NCBI GenBank assembly: GCA_035546775.1
Contig: DASZWD010000054.1
Span: forward strand, 34,146-98,145
Length of the DNA stretch: 64,000 nt
Direction: 5' to 3'
Origin: Acidimicrobiales bacterium
GTDB taxonomy: Bacteria > Actinomycetota > Acidimicrobiia > Acidimicrobiales > JACCXE01
Below the pieces are notes generated by a model, which worked only from the letters and a program-made list of their open reading frames with translations, searched no databases and had not been told where the DNA came from. The translations under genes were made by a program, and so were the position numbers. This document shows, piece by piece, positions 27,861-36,283 of the stretch (within the stretch, counting starts at the first letter, position 1; each line of letters begins with the position of its first letter).

Positions 27861-28727
27861 TTAGAAGTAGTTGATGACGACGATCAGGCCGGCGCCGCCA
27901 TCGCCGCCCTTGCCCGAGCTCTGACCGTTGAGTGACGCGCCTCCACCGCCGCCACCGCCGCCAGGAAAGCTTCCGTTGGCGCCCGCTCCTCCCGCACCCG
28001 CGCCGCCGCCAGCGCCGCCACCGCCGCCCGCGGCACCGCGCGGCGGTGGAGCAATCGGCGTGGGGGTGTTAGACGCTTGCGTTCCAGCCCCACCGGGCGC
28101 GACGCCCGCGCCACCCGAGGTGGTGCCTCCAGCCCCGTAAGCATTCGATCCGCCGCCGATGCCACCGTTGGCGGACGTGTTGGTCGCGTTGATTCCACCA
28201 CCACCACCGCCGCCAGCAGCACCCAAGGCCGCATTCGCGCCCTGTGCACCGGTCGAATTTGATCCGGCGCCACCCGAAGAGCCTGCGCCGTAAAGGCCGC
28301 TGCCATTCTGGCCCGCTGCGCCCGCTGCGGCCGTGCCGCCTGAACCTGCCGACCCCACGTAAATCCCTAGTGCGAACGTGTAGTCCGCCGCGCCGAATCT
28401 GCTAGCTCCGGCAGCGGTGCCGTTGTTGCCGTTCGTGTCGTCGGCGGTGACGGCCGCGCCGCCAACACCATTAGCCCCAACCGTCACGGTCACAGACGAC
28501 GGAAGCTCAGCGGCCGACACGTCCGCTATTGCGAGTGCGCCGCCGCCACCACCACCACCACCGAAACGATCAGTGCCAGCCGCGCCTCGACGGCCAGAGC
28601 CGCCACCGTTGCCAGCGCCGAACACCATCACACGCACGGCCGTCAAACCCGCGCGCTTCGTCCAGGTGCCCGACGATGTGAACACGTCGATGATCGCCGC
28701 CGGCCGCGCGGGATTAATGATCTGCAT
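27861..28727 (-). CDS. Glycine-rich phage adhesin-like protein
   Basis: 288 residues. A small N-terminal beta domain (SSGTWTKRAGLTAVRVMVFG) is followed by long Gly/Ala tracts, several of 7-8 consecutive glycines, ending in GLIVVINYF. Such Gly-rich proteins can form polyglycine helices in phage receptor-binding tips. Its place between portal and protease, far from the tail-tip genes, is unusual and suggests an added module. It could also decorate the head. Not assigned to a named family. Confidence 0.6.
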   Translation of the reverse strand: MQIINPARPAAIIDVFTSSGTWTKRAGLTAVRVMVFGAGNGGGSGRRGAAGTDRFGGGGGGGGALAIADVSAAELPSSVTVTVGANGVGGAAVTADDTNGNNGTAAGASRFGAADYTFALGIYVGSAGSGGTAAAGAAGQNGSGLYGAGSSGGAGSNSTGAQGANAALGAAGGGGGGGINATNTSANGGIGGGSNAYGAGGTTSGGAGVAPGGAGTQASNTPTPIAPPPRGAAGGGGGAGGGAGAGGAGANGSFPGGGGGGGGASLNGQSSGKGGDGGAGLIVVINYF

Positions 28728-28730
28728 GAG

Positions 28731-29012
28731 CTAGACACCACCCATCAGGACGTCAAAGGTGATCGATCCGGACGCGACGATCGCCCACACCTGCTCGCCC
28801 TGATCAAGCTGTTCAGTAATGATCGTCCCGGCAACGACGGGAACGCGGCACCCATTTCCCGCGGTCACGGAGTCCGATCCTCCGAGCACGACAGTGCCCG
28901 CTCCTTGCGCGACGGCCATGAACCGGGCGCCCGCGTTGTTGTCGTGAGGATCGGAGTCGAGGCGCACGGCAGTCGTGCCCACGACAACACCCTGCTGCGG
29001 TGAAAGTGCCAT
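28731..29012 (-). CDS. Small beta-rich phage protein, possible head decoration
   Basis: 93 residues, beta-rich with little charge (AGTVVLGGSDSVTAGNG). Next to the portal gene and directly before the Gly-rich gene. Decoration or adhesin-base roles are possible; nothing decisive. Confidence 0.5.
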   Translation of the reverse strand: MALSPQQGVVVGTTAVRLDSDPHDNNAGARFMAVAQGAGTVVLGGSDSVTAGNGCRVPVVAGTIITEQLDQGEQVWAIVASGSITFDVLMGGV

Positions 29013-29031
29013 CCTCGTGTGCTCCTTTGGA

Positions 29032-30279
29032 TTACGCGGCGAGCGCCGCAGCGATCGCGCCGGCCTTGTCGGTGGCGGGATCGAACACGGTCATGTTCTT
29101 CGGCAACAGGTACACGTCGAGACCATCGACGGGCTCTTCGTTCTCGAGGACGCGGACCTCGTTGAGCGACAAGGCGCCGATCATGACCATCGTCCGATAG
29201 AACTCGGCCCGAGCCCGCGAGTCGCCGCGCAGCAGGCCCTCGAGCGAGTACTCGGCGAACCATGACCCCGACGTCCACCCACCCGGCAACAGCTCGCGCG
29301 TGGCGCGCTGCTCTACGAGATCAGCGAGCTGCTTGAACCCGAACTTGACGACGCCGAGCACCTGCTGCTCGATGCCGGTACCCCACGACGTCGTCTTCTC
29401 CATGTCGCCGAGCATGAACGGCGGCAAGCCGACCATCCGAGAGATGTCGGTCACCGCCCACTTGCGCGACGTGAGCAGCTCGGCCTCCTGCGGCGGGAGC
29501 ATGATCGGCTCGAACTTGAGGCCCTTGTCCAGGACGACGACATCGCCCGTGTGCTCAACGCCGGCGGTCTTCTGCCGCCACCGGGCCTTGATCGCGTCGG
29601 CGATGTCGTTGTTGAGCTTCTGCTCGGTCTGCAGCACACCCTGGATGCGCATGCCGGCGCCGAACAGGCGAGCAGCGGTCTCCTCGGCCGCGATGCCGGT
29701 GCCGAGCGACTGGCGGAACACATTGAGTGGGCTGATGCCGGCCACGCCGTCGATCGACAGGTACGGCACGTGAAAGATGTCCCACGCCGAGTAGGTCTTC
29801 ACCGATCCGTCGCGCGCCGTGACGTGGAACACCTTGCCCTCGGGGTTCGACGACGAGGGGTCGACCTCCTCGACCCGCACGCGAGACGGGTGCAGCGGCC
29901 ACACCTGGCGCACGATGTCGGCGCCGTCGCGCAACTTCCGGCCGTACATGTTCCCCCAAGTGACGGCGTTGGCGTACATCGTCTGCCAGAACTCGAACGG
30001 TGTCTGACGGGGGTTGGGGTTGTCGAGCACCGTGCGCTGCATCACGGCCGTCCGCGTGCCGCGCTGATAGGGCTTCAGCGGCAGCCCGGCCATCGTGCCC
30101 GAGACGATCGACACGCCTCGGTAGTACGCGGGGATGCCGAGGACTCGCTGCTCGGACACCCGCACGCCGGCATGAGTGCGCTCGCCGCCGAGCCAGTCGA
30201 CGATCGACGGCGACGACAGCGGCACTGTCGGATCTTCGAGAGACCGTGACCCGCCGAACAGCGAGCGGAGAACCGTCAC
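29032..30279 (-). CDS. Portal protein, HK97 family
   Basis: 415 residues forming the ring through which DNA enters the head. Typical segments: RVLGIPAYYRGVSIVSGTMA near the start, NPNPRQTPFEFWQTMYANAV, GNMYGRKLRDG, and a C-terminal SLNEVRVLENEEPVDG region. Position after terminase is standard. Its ATG overlaps the stop of the 67-residue membrane protein upstream. Confidence 0.92.
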   Translation of the reverse strand: MTVLRSLFGGSRSLEDPTVPLSSPSIVDWLGGERTHAGVRVSEQRVLGIPAYYRGVSIVSGTMAGLPLKPYQRGTRTAVMQRTVLDNPNPRQTPFEFWQTMYANAVTWGNMYGRKLRDGADIVRQVWPLHPSRVRVEEVDPSSSNPEGKVFHVTARDGSVKTYSAWDIFHVPYLSIDGVAGISPLNVFRQSLGTGIAAEETAARLFGAGMRIQGVLQTEQKLNNDIADAIKARWRQKTAGVEHTGDVVVLDKGLKFEPIMLPPQEAELLTSRKWAVTDISRMVGLPPFMLGDMEKTTSWGTGIEQQVLGVVKFGFKQLADLVEQRATRELLPGGWTSGSWFAEYSLEGLLRGDSRARAEFYRTMVMIGALSLNEVRVLENEEPVDGLDVYLLPKNMTVFDPATDKAGAIAAALAA

Positions 30280-30479
30280 CGGCCGGTGCGCTCAGGGTCG
30301 CTCTGGCGACGCAGATCGAGCTCGAAGCTCTTGCCCAAGAGGGCGACGCCGCCGACGACGAAGGCCGCGGCGTGATGCATGTCGTGCTGGGCCACGCCGA
30401 CCACGACGAGCGCGGCGCCGCCGAGCTCGAGAGCCGCGACACGAAGACTGCGAACGACAGAGAGCAACGACTTGACCAC
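30276..30479 (-). CDS. Small phage membrane protein
   Basis: 67 residues with one or two hydrophobic segments (ALELGGAALVVVGVAQ, AAAFVVGGVALLG) and a charged end. GTG 30479 is selected because GGAGGA lies five bases before it. It is sandwiched between terminase and portal; unknown role. Confidence 0.55.
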   Translation of the reverse strand: MVKSLLSVVRSLRVAALELGGAALVVVGVAQHDMHHAAAFVVGGVALLGKSFELDLRRQSDPERTGR

Positions 30480-30490
30480 GGTGGTCCTCC

Positions 30491-31945
30491 TCAGTAGATG
30501 TCGCCGACGGCGTCGTCGCTGTCGGCCGTCACCACGGCGCGCACGGCCATCGTCACGGCCTTGATCGGCGAGATCTCGATCGGTGACGCACGCATCGCCC
30601 AAGTCCACGCGTCGCCGACGAGGCGGCGCCGCGCGCTGGCGACGGCGTAGTCGAGCTCGGGTTGCGACAGGTGTCGGAATGCCCGCCGCATGATCAGATC
30701 GTTGAGCGTGCCGCAGGCGTCGACGAGATCCTTCTGCGAGCACTCCTCGTACTCGACGCCCAACGCGTCCAGCTCGTCGGCGATCGTGCACCGCGGCCCG
30801 CCGACCTCGATCACGATGCGACCGCCGTGTTCCCGGCGCAGCTCGAGCAGGCGCTCGGCCACCCAGTCGGTACCGCGCCGATACTCGACGACCTCGCCGT
30901 GTACGAACTCGAAGTCGGTGACGCCGGCAGCGGCGATCGTCGACCACGTCAAGTCGTACGCGACGGAGACGGCGAACACGATCCCGTCTTCGATCTCCGA
31001 ATCTGCGTCGGCGCACGCGTGCCACTTGTCGAGGGCGATGCCATCGACGGACTCCTCGGGATCTTCCCACCATCCCAGCCGTTCCCGCATGTACTCCCGG
31101 ACCGGCATCGATAGACGCTCGGCACGGATGTAGGCGCGGGTGATCCGACGATCAAGAGCGGGGTTCGCCTGACGAACGAGATCCATGTCGTCGAGCGCGC
31201 AGCCGACCGCGACGCCGGGCCGATGATCGCACTGCTCGACCGCGCACGGCCGTTGCTCCGCGCACCACTCGATGTAGCTCAGCGTCGGATCGCCACCGGG
31301 CCGGCCACGCTCACGCAGCGCCCGCAGCACCTCCGACGATGCGAAGCCGGCCGACGACCCATAGATCGCCTGCGGGTTCGGCCGGGCCGACAGTGTCGGG
31401 AACAGCGAACCGATCATCGCCGCGATCACAGCGAACGCCTCGTCGAAGAAGATCGTGTCGCCCGACAGGCCGCGGCCCCGCGTCCTCGAACGCGCCCGGA
31501 ACTGGATCCGCTGACCCGTCAGCAGCTCGATGCCCTCTTCGCCGTTCGTGTTGTTGATGTGCTTGACGCGGCGACGGAGATGATCCCACTCGGTGAAGAG
31601 GCTCTCCATCACCCGGAACGCCTCGATGGCGGTCGAGAACAGGTGGGCCGACCACGAGATGAGCTCGTCATCGAAGAGCAACAGCTTCGCCAACGCGATG
31701 ACGATGAAGCAGAACGTCTTGAGGTTCTGCCTCGGCGCGATCAGCACGCCCTCGATCGCCGCCCACTTGCCGAGCGAATTCTCCGCAAGCAGAGCATCGA
31801 TCGCGATGCGCTGCTCAGGGTCCGGCACCAATCCCACCGTCTCGGCGAGACCGATCGCTTCGGCGCCCGCCGACGACCGATGCTCGGGCACCCACAGGTA
31901 CGCCGGCTGCACAACCTCCAAGGTCGCCGCCGACCTACGCGCCAC
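30491..31945 (-). CDS. Terminase large subunit
   Basis: 484-residue DNA packaging motor with ATPase and nuclease domains. The Walker A-like element is APRQNLKT (70-77), Walker B FFDEA with Asp168/Glu169. The C-terminal nuclease has acidic residues in AYDLTWST and IVIEVGGP. The start is GTG 31945, overlapping the putative small subunit by 11 bases. It moves DNA into the prohead and cuts it at the packaging site. Confidence 0.9.
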   Translation of the reverse strand: MARRSAATLEVVQPAYLWVPEHRSSAGAEAIGLAETVGLVPDPEQRIAIDALLAENSLGKWAAIEGVLIAPRQNLKTFCFIVIALAKLLLFDDELISWSAHLFSTAIEAFRVMESLFTEWDHLRRRVKHINNTNGEEGIELLTGQRIQFRARSRTRGRGLSGDTIFFDEAFAVIAAMIGSLFPTLSARPNPQAIYGSSAGFASSEVLRALRERGRPGGDPTLSYIEWCAEQRPCAVEQCDHRPGVAVGCALDDMDLVRQANPALDRRITRAYIRAERLSMPVREYMRERLGWWEDPEESVDGIALDKWHACADADSEIEDGIVFAVSVAYDLTWSTIAAAGVTDFEFVHGEVVEYRRGTDWVAERLLELRREHGGRIVIEVGGPRCTIADELDALGVEYEECSQKDLVDACGTLNDLIMRRAFRHLSQPELDYAVASARRRLVGDAWTWAMRASPIEISPIKAVTMAVRAVVTADSDDAVGDIY

Positions 31946-32327
31946 GAGACCGTCGCTTCTGCCGTTGCTTCTCGAGCTCGTCGATCGGGTCCGACTTCTT
32001 CGCCGCGTTCACCGTCGCCGCCTGCAACGCGGCGCGCAGCTCCTTCGCCAGCGCCGCCATCGCCGAACCGGAGTCGACACCCTTGTCGAGACGCAACGCC
32101 AAACTCAGAGCGACGCGACCGAGCGGCGTCGTCTCACGCTTGCACTCGACGAGCGAGTCGTACGTCGCCTGCGTGATCGTCGGCCCAGGCAGCTCGGCGC
32201 TCGTCGACGCCTCGTGAGCGTCCGCTTTCTTCCGGCTCGCCGCCTTACGACACGCGTCGCTGTGATACTTGCGCGATCGACGCTCGGCCTTGAACTCCTT
32301 GCCGCAGCCGGCGCACTCGACAATCAC
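31935..32327 (-). CDS. Putative small terminase/DNA-binding protein with N-terminal zinc finger
   Basis: About 130 residues. The first 30 residues hold CAGCGKEF and HSDACRKA, a likely zinc-binding site. The rest is helical with TQATYDSLVECKRE. Location directly before the large terminase indicates the small subunit, which recognises the packaging site. Start is uncertain: GTG 32327 or TTG 32330. A zinc finger at this end is not usual for small terminases, so the call is by position. Confidence 0.55.
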   Translation of the reverse strand: MIVECAGCGKEFKAERRSRKYHSDACRKAASRKKADAHEASTSAELPGPTITQATYDSLVECKRETTPLGRVALSLALRLDKGVDSGSAMAALAKELRAALQAATVNAAKKSDPIDELEKQRQKRRSRGA

Positions 32328-32584
32328 CAACGCCGCGACCGAACCTTTCCGACGCCGGCACGCAACAGATTGCCGAGCGTGGCCCCCGCGCTGCGGTTGC
32401 AACGAGCGTGCGCCCAACGAACTGGACCGCCGGCGCCGCCGAGAGCACGCGGCTTCACGTGGTCGAGGTCGAGCTTGTCGCTCGGCCACATCGGCTGACG
32501 ACAGAACGGGCACGGCGAGCCGTTGGGCAACGGCAACACCGAGCGGAGACGTCGATGCTCGGAGCCAAGACCCTGTTTCGGCAT
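32324..32584 (-). CDS. HNH endonuclease
   Basis: 86 residues. Zinc pair CPFC near residue 25, HNH core LDLDHVKPRALGG, and a last ARCN motif. Phage HNH proteins next to terminase are needed in HK97-like packaging to help the large subunit cut at cos. The gene abuts the non-coding region 32585-32900, where such a site could lie. Confidence 0.85.
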   Translation of the reverse strand: MPKQGLGSEHRRLRSVLPLPNGSPCPFCRQPMWPSDKLDLDHVKPRALGGAGGPVRWAHARCNRSAGATLGNLLRAGVGKVRSRRW

Positions 32585-32900
32585 GGCACCGCCTCGTCGT
32601 TACGCGGACTTTTGTTTTTCGGGGAGAGAAAAGCGCGTGCCGGGGTCTTCCGCCGGTCACGACGATTGAAGATTCGACCCACCCCTACCCCTTGCCGAGG
32701 TTCGCCGGCGCGACTCCACGCACGTGTTCCGTGCACGATGCGGATCGACGCCGGCCGGCGCAGCTCCACCACGTCGTAGACGCGCGTGGATCCTCGGCCG
32801 CTGCTGAATAGCTGGCCGTCACCATCTCGGCCGGTGCCTCAAGGCGCACTGCGCCGAAGCTAGGTGATGTCCTCCACTGAACCACACGAATGTGATTTGG
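32585..32900. other. Non-coding region before the packaging genes, candidate cos region
   Basis: No convincing gene in this 316-base stretch; the frames found are arginine-rich shadows. It lies immediately upstream of HNH-terminase, the usual place of cohesive-end sites in such phages, but I cannot identify the site itself. Confidence 0.4.
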
Positions 32901-33257
32901 TCAAGCACTCTCTGACGAGAGGAACTCGACGAGGTCCGGGTTGCGTCGGATCACGTCGACAAGAGCGGGGCGCGATGCGGTTCACGATCGCCTCTTCGAG
33001 ACGTTCGTCGAGCTCGACGTCGAGGCCGACAAGGTTCATCAGCGTGTGCAGAAGTTCGTGCACGAGCACTACGCGGACGTTGTCGACGTTGGCGCATTGA
33101 GCCAGGTCGATGAGGATGCAGAGCTCGGCGCTGTCGGTCCGGCCGGAGAACAGAGTCGCGGGTCATCGCGTCGCGCCGCGTCGAGCTCGGCTTGCTTCGA
33201 AGAGACGCGGTAGCGGAACGGTCCGACCTGGATCGCGGTGGGCGTCGTGGTGATCAC
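32901..33257 (-). pseudogene. Phage metallopeptidase-like gene with two compensating frameshifts
   Basis: A 119-codon gene can be read only by changing frame twice. Segment 1 (GTG 33257 to about 33150) gives ITTTPTAIQVGPFRYRVSS. Segment 2 is in another frame and carries AELCILIDLAQCANVDNV then LVHELLHTL, a HExxH zinc motif. Segment 3 returns to the first frame with ALVDVIRRNPDLVEFLSS and stops at 32901. One base seems missing near 33150 and one extra C is present in the CCCC run near 32973. As written, translation stops at 33069. Small HExxH proteins with this N- and C-terminus are common in actinophages; function is not known. Assembly error or real decay cannot be separated here. Confidence 0.72.
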
Positions 33258-34036
33258 GCGGCGTTGCCCTTGGCGTTCTTGCGCACCGTCTTCTTCCGGC
33301 AGGCGTGGCATTCCTTGCGGCCACGAGCTGCGAGCCGGCCGTCGTTGTTGATGCAGAAGCGATCAGGGCCGGCGTCGATGGATGCGTTCTTGGTGGCGTG
33401 CCGGTGTGCGAGCTCGAACTTGCCGCGCACGTTGGCGAGATGACGGTCGGCCCGTGCGAGCCAGGTCATCACCGCCGAGGCATGGACAGCGTCAAGCCGC
33501 GTGGCGCGGTCGGCGAGGTAGTTGAGTCGCCAACGGATCACCACCAGCGTGTGCGAGTACTCGGCGAGGGCGCAGTTCTCGATGCGCGCCACGACCGGGA
33601 TGCGACGCTTCTGGCCGGGCCGCTGGCCCGGTTCGGGACCACAGGCAACGCACGCATGCTCGAGCGCCACGTCGGCCGCAACGAGTCGACGCGCCGCGTT
33701 GCGCAACGCCTCCTGCGACAGGTGATCGCCGATCGCGATGTCGTACTTCGCGCCCGGCACATAGACCGACTGCTTCAGCGCTTCCGCCTTCTGCTCGTCG
33801 GTCAGAGCCCGGTGCACGACGCCACGCTCTTTCGGTGCCGTCGAGATATCCCACGCCTCGACCCACGCCCAACGAACCATCTCGTCGATGTAGGCGACGA
33901 CAGCGAGCAGGCCCTCGTCGAACTGGTCGGGCTCGTACGACTCACGGTCCTCGGGCTTTGTCTTGTTGACGTGCCCACGAACCATGTCCAGGATCAACGA
34001 CGGCGCCGCCTTCAAGTCACGGTCCTCTCGGGCCAA
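33254..34036 (-). CDS. Phage protein of unknown function with C-terminal CxxC
   Basis: 260 residues. The N-terminal half is acidic and helical; residues about 135-170 include CVACGPEPG and the end has CHACRKK, possible zinc ligands. No family recognised. A TTG at 34036 gives the longest form; a TTG at 34015 has AGAGGA about 7 bases upstream and is also plausible. Its stop overlaps the GTG of the broken metallopeptidase gene. Confidence 0.55.
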   Translation of the reverse strand: MAREDRDLKAAPSLILDMVRGHVNKTKPEDRESYEPDQFDEGLLAVVAYIDEMVRWAWVEAWDISTAPKERGVVHRALTDEQKAEALKQSVYVPGAKYDIAIGDHLSQEALRNAARRLVAADVALEHACVACGPEPGQRPGQKRRIPVVARIENCALAEYSHTLVVIRWRLNYLADRATRLDAVHASAVMTWLARADRHLANVRGKFELAHRHATKNASIDAGPDRFCINNDGRLAARGRKECHACRKKTVRKNAKGNAA

Positions 34037-34093
34037 TCAGCGCACCCGTCGGTGCCTGAGACCACGGCAGTGAGCGCGCTGTCAGAATGTGCA

Positions 34094-34429
34094 GTGGTGG
34101 CCCTAACAGTTCGCCGCATCGGCGACAAGATCGCCCTGGTCGTCGGCATCGCTGTCGCAGCCGGGACCGTGCTCACCCAATGCGGGGTGTTCGACGCCCG
34201 CAAGGCGCGACACTGGTCCCATGCCTGCGTCACAGTGGCGATGCGACCCGACCAGGGGGCGCAGCCCGACGACTTCGGCTTGTCGCTCAGCCAGTTCCGT
34301 GCCGCGGCGTGGACCGTATGCATGCGCGAGAACGGGTACACGTGTCCGCCGCCGCGAGGCGAAATCGCTGCGCCGTCGTGCCGCCAGTCGGGAAGCTCGG
34401 CTAGTGCGGATAACCCCTTCGACCGATAG
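34094..34429 (+). CDS. Plus-strand small exported/membrane protein in prophage
   Basis: 111 residues on the strand opposite its neighbours. An N-terminal hydrophobic segment (KIALVVGIAVAAGTVL) is followed by a Cys-containing region outside. Third-position GC is high, as in real genes nearby. GTG 34094 or 34097 may be the start. It sits with a second plus-strand gene inside the minus-strand early cluster, like a moron expressed in the lysogen. No family recognised. Confidence 0.5.
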   Translation: MVALTVRRIGDKIALVVGIAVAAGTVLTQCGVFDARKARHWSHACVTVAMRPDQGAQPDDFGLSLSQFRAAAWTVCMRENGYTCPPPRGEIAAPSCRQSGSSASADNPFDR

Positions 34430-34523
34430 GCGTCAACTACTTGCAGGTGTGATCGTCGCAGCGACGTTGATCGGCGCCGCGGCGAGTGGCGTGGCGGCGG
34501 CGGCGTTAACGACCGTGCGTTAG
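34404..34523 (+). CDS. Tiny plus-strand membrane peptide
   Basis: 39 residues: basic start (RITPSTDRRQ), one membrane helix (LLAGVIVAATLIGAAASGVA) and short tail. GTG 34404 overlaps the end of the previous gene. Probably co-expressed with it. Call rests on the clean membrane-helix pattern and the overlap. Confidence 0.4.
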   Translation: MRITPSTDRRQLLAGVIVAATLIGAAASGVAAAALTTVR

Positions 34524-34702
34524 GAGTCCGCCAACCACTCTTCGATGTTGGCGATGTCCTGAGCGACGTCGCGGTGATCGATACACGGTGCGGTGATGAT
34601 CCCGGCAACATGTGCCCCGCCGTCGCGTTCATCGGTAAGCACCTTGACTCGCACAGCGCAACCGCACGCGAGCACAACATCGGTCGGCGCGTGTTCCGGC
34701 AT
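34520..34702 (-). CDS. Small early phage protein
   Basis: 60 residues from ATG 34702; contains LACGCAVRVKV and an acidic end (IANIEEWLADS). A GTG at 34773 in another frame begins MAADTMSQGATDA, which matches the MA(A/E/G) opening of its neighbours; one missing base would fuse it to this gene. So this may be the C-terminal part of a frame-shifted array member. Confidence 0.45.
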   Translation of the reverse strand: MPEHAPTDVVLACGCAVRVKVLTDERDGGAHVAGIITAPCIDHRDVAQDIANIEEWLADS

Positions 34703-34772
34703 CGTGACAACGACGATACGACGATCTTCGCGACGGCATCCGTCGCCCCTTGACTCATGGTGTCTGCTGCCA

Positions 34773-35153
34773 CTAGCTCGGCTCCTTCTTCGCCCACAGA
34801 TCACGGTCGCCCTCGGCGACCTCATCAACGTCCTCGAAGAACGCTCCATCGGCGTCGAGCACGCCGACCTTCTCCATGCCGAGCGCCCGCAGCACCACAT
34901 CGGGGTTGTTCTCGATCACCCGCATGACGGCATCGACCGACAACAAGCAGGCGCCTGTGTAGTGGTCACTGCCAGCTTCACGGAGCAGTTCACGTAGTTG
35001 CTCTCCTGCCACTCGTTCGGATGAAGGTGCGGGCTTCGTCGTATGTCCTACCGACTCGGCCGTCACGGACGGACTTGCCGTGCCCGACTCAACGGAAGCA
35101 CGCCCACTATCGGAGCGCCCCGCACCCTCATCGAAACGATCGTCTGCTGCCAT
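34773..35153 (-). CDS. Small array protein with NPDVVLRALG motif
   Basis: 126 residues. Low-complexity Ser/Ala N-terminus, then a helical region SVDAVMRVIENNPDVVLRAL followed by a Gly-turn and an acidic tail. The motif recurs in the proteins at 35153, 35407 and 36054. ATG 35153 overlaps the upstream stop. Confidence 0.6.
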   Translation of the reverse strand: MAADDRFDEGAGRSDSGRASVESGTASPSVTAESVGHTTKPAPSSERVAGEQLRELLREAGSDHYTGACLLSVDAVMRVIENNPDVVLRALGMEKVGVLDADGAFFEDVDEVAEGDRDLWAKKEPS

Positions 35154-35404
35154 CACGCCTTATCTCCGAAGTCGGGCGGGAAGTAGCGCACAACGAGTTC
35201 TTCGCCAACGTGCTCGGTCGCCAGTTCGTACGGGTAGTCCTCGCCGCCGAGAGCACGCACAAAGGCGTCGGGGTTCTTCTTGATCTGCTTCGCCACGTCC
35301 GCCAGGAACGCACGCATCGACGGCACCGTGTCAGCCTTGTGCTCAGAATGCGACAGCAACGCAGCGGTCATCAGTGCGTCTCGTAGATCGTTCTTCCCTG
35401 CCAC
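35153..35404 (-). CDS. Small array protein with NPDAFVRALGGE motif
   Basis: 83 residues beginning MAGKNDLRDAL from GTG 35404. Helix then NPDAFVRALGGE and a beta end. Coupled by ATGA to the next gene. Family role unknown; probably an early protein-protein adaptor. Confidence 0.6.
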   Translation of the reverse strand: MAGKNDLRDALMTAALLSHSEHKADTVPSMRAFLADVAKQIKKNPDAFVRALGGEDYPYELATEHVGEELVVRYFPPDFGDKA

Positions 35405-35406
35405 GG

Positions 35407-35661
35407 CTAGCTGCCCTTCTTGATGTGGATAGTTGCCGGGAACAGCCACGCCGATCCGGCGGCGACCTTCGCCAGCGACACGGGTTCGCCACCCAACGCA
35501 CGCAGCACCGCGTCTTGGTGGCTCAGGACCAGCGCGTCGGCCGCGACCATCGCGCCCATGACGAGCGCGTTCTCTGGCGTCCAGCCGTCAACGTTCACGT
35601 TGGCGACGGCTTCCTTTGCGAGCCGCGCCAGTTCCTCTCGGGCCTCATCACGTCCTGCCAC
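35407..35661 (-). CDS. Small array protein with HQDAVLRALGGE motif
   Basis: 84 residues beginning MAGRDEAREEL from GTG 35661. Two helices, HQDAVLRALGGE, and a short beta C-terminus ending IHIKKGS. Its GTG overlaps the stop codon of the upstream gene. Confidence 0.6.
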   Translation of the reverse strand: MAGRDEAREELARLAKEAVANVNVDGWTPENALVMGAMVAADALVLSHQDAVLRALGGEPVSLAKVAAGSAWLFPATIHIKKGS

Positions 35662-35834
35662 TAGATGGCCTCCCAGTCGGTAATGCGTCGAACCTCAACT
35701 CGGAACGGTCGGCAACCGAGGGATTCGTCTGCGTTGTCACGTTCACACCAGCGGCGGGCCTCAGCCTCGTCGTGGGCGTATGAAGGCGTGTGATCCTCTG
35801 AACAGACGACTCGCCATTCGGTCACTTCTGCCAC
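35661..35834 (-). CDS. Small array protein, unknown
   Basis: 57 residues from GTG 35834: MAEVTEWRVVCSEDHTPSY, then YAHDEAEARRWCE, two Cys and a basic/acidic end. Lacks the RALGGE motif. Looks like a small folded domain of unknown role. Confidence 0.55.
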   Translation of the reverse strand: MAEVTEWRVVCSEDHTPSYAHDEAEARRWCERDNADESLGCRPFRVEVRRITDWEAI

Positions 35835-36052
35835 TACTTCGCTCCTTCGTTGACGCCCGCACCAGGCGGGCAGATGCAGCCCCGCTCGGGGTACTCGCAC
35901 CAGTAGACGTGCTGCGGTTCGGGCTTCGGATGCCGACCGAGACAGCCCTTCGGGGCGTAGAGAAGCGGCTCGTTGTGCTCGGCGCAGTACTCCCAACCCG
36001 CCGCCTTACACACCGCCCGCATGGCGTCTCTCAGACCGTTGCGTTCTGCCAC
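35834..36052 (-). CDS. Small Cys-rich array protein
   Basis: 72 residues from GTG 36052: MAERNGLRDAMRAVCKAAGW, then six more Cys/His positions (CAEHN, GCLGRH, YWCEYPERGCICPP). Likely binds zinc. Overlaps both neighbours at the start/stop. Confidence 0.55.
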   Translation of the reverse strand: MAERNGLRDAMRAVCKAAGWEYCAEHNEPLLYAPKGCLGRHPKPEPQHVYWCEYPERGCICPPGAGVNEGAK

Positions 36053-36053
36053 G

Positions 36054-36281
36054 TCAGTCGCCCTTCTTCATCGGAACGGTCCAGTCCTGAAACCACTGGT
36101 CAGCGGTGTAGTTGAACCAACCAGGGTTCAACGCCTCGCCGCCCAACGCGCGCAGCACCACGTCGGGGTTGGCGAGGATGGCGCTCACCTGCTGATCGAA
36201 CGTTGAGTCACCATTCCGCTCGGCGGCGAACTTGGCGTCACGCAACAGGCAGCGCAGTTGCTCGCGGTTGTCTGCTGCCAC
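36054..36281 (-). CDS. Small array protein with NPDVVLRALGGE motif
   Basis: 75 residues from GTG 36281: MAADNREQLRCLLRDAKFAA helix, then ILANPDVVLRALGGE and an aromatic end (WFQDWTVPMKKGD). Clear relative of 35407 and 34773 in its middle. Confidence 0.6.
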   Translation of the reverse strand: MAADNREQLRCLLRDAKFAAERNGDSTFDQQVSAILANPDVVLRALGGEALNPGWFNYTADQWFQDWTVPMKKGD

Positions 36282-36283
36282 GG

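Noticed and set aside
32455..32772. A 105-codon minus-strand gene before HNH
   Set aside because: It runs into the HNH gene in another frame, has poor codon bias and no recognisable domain.
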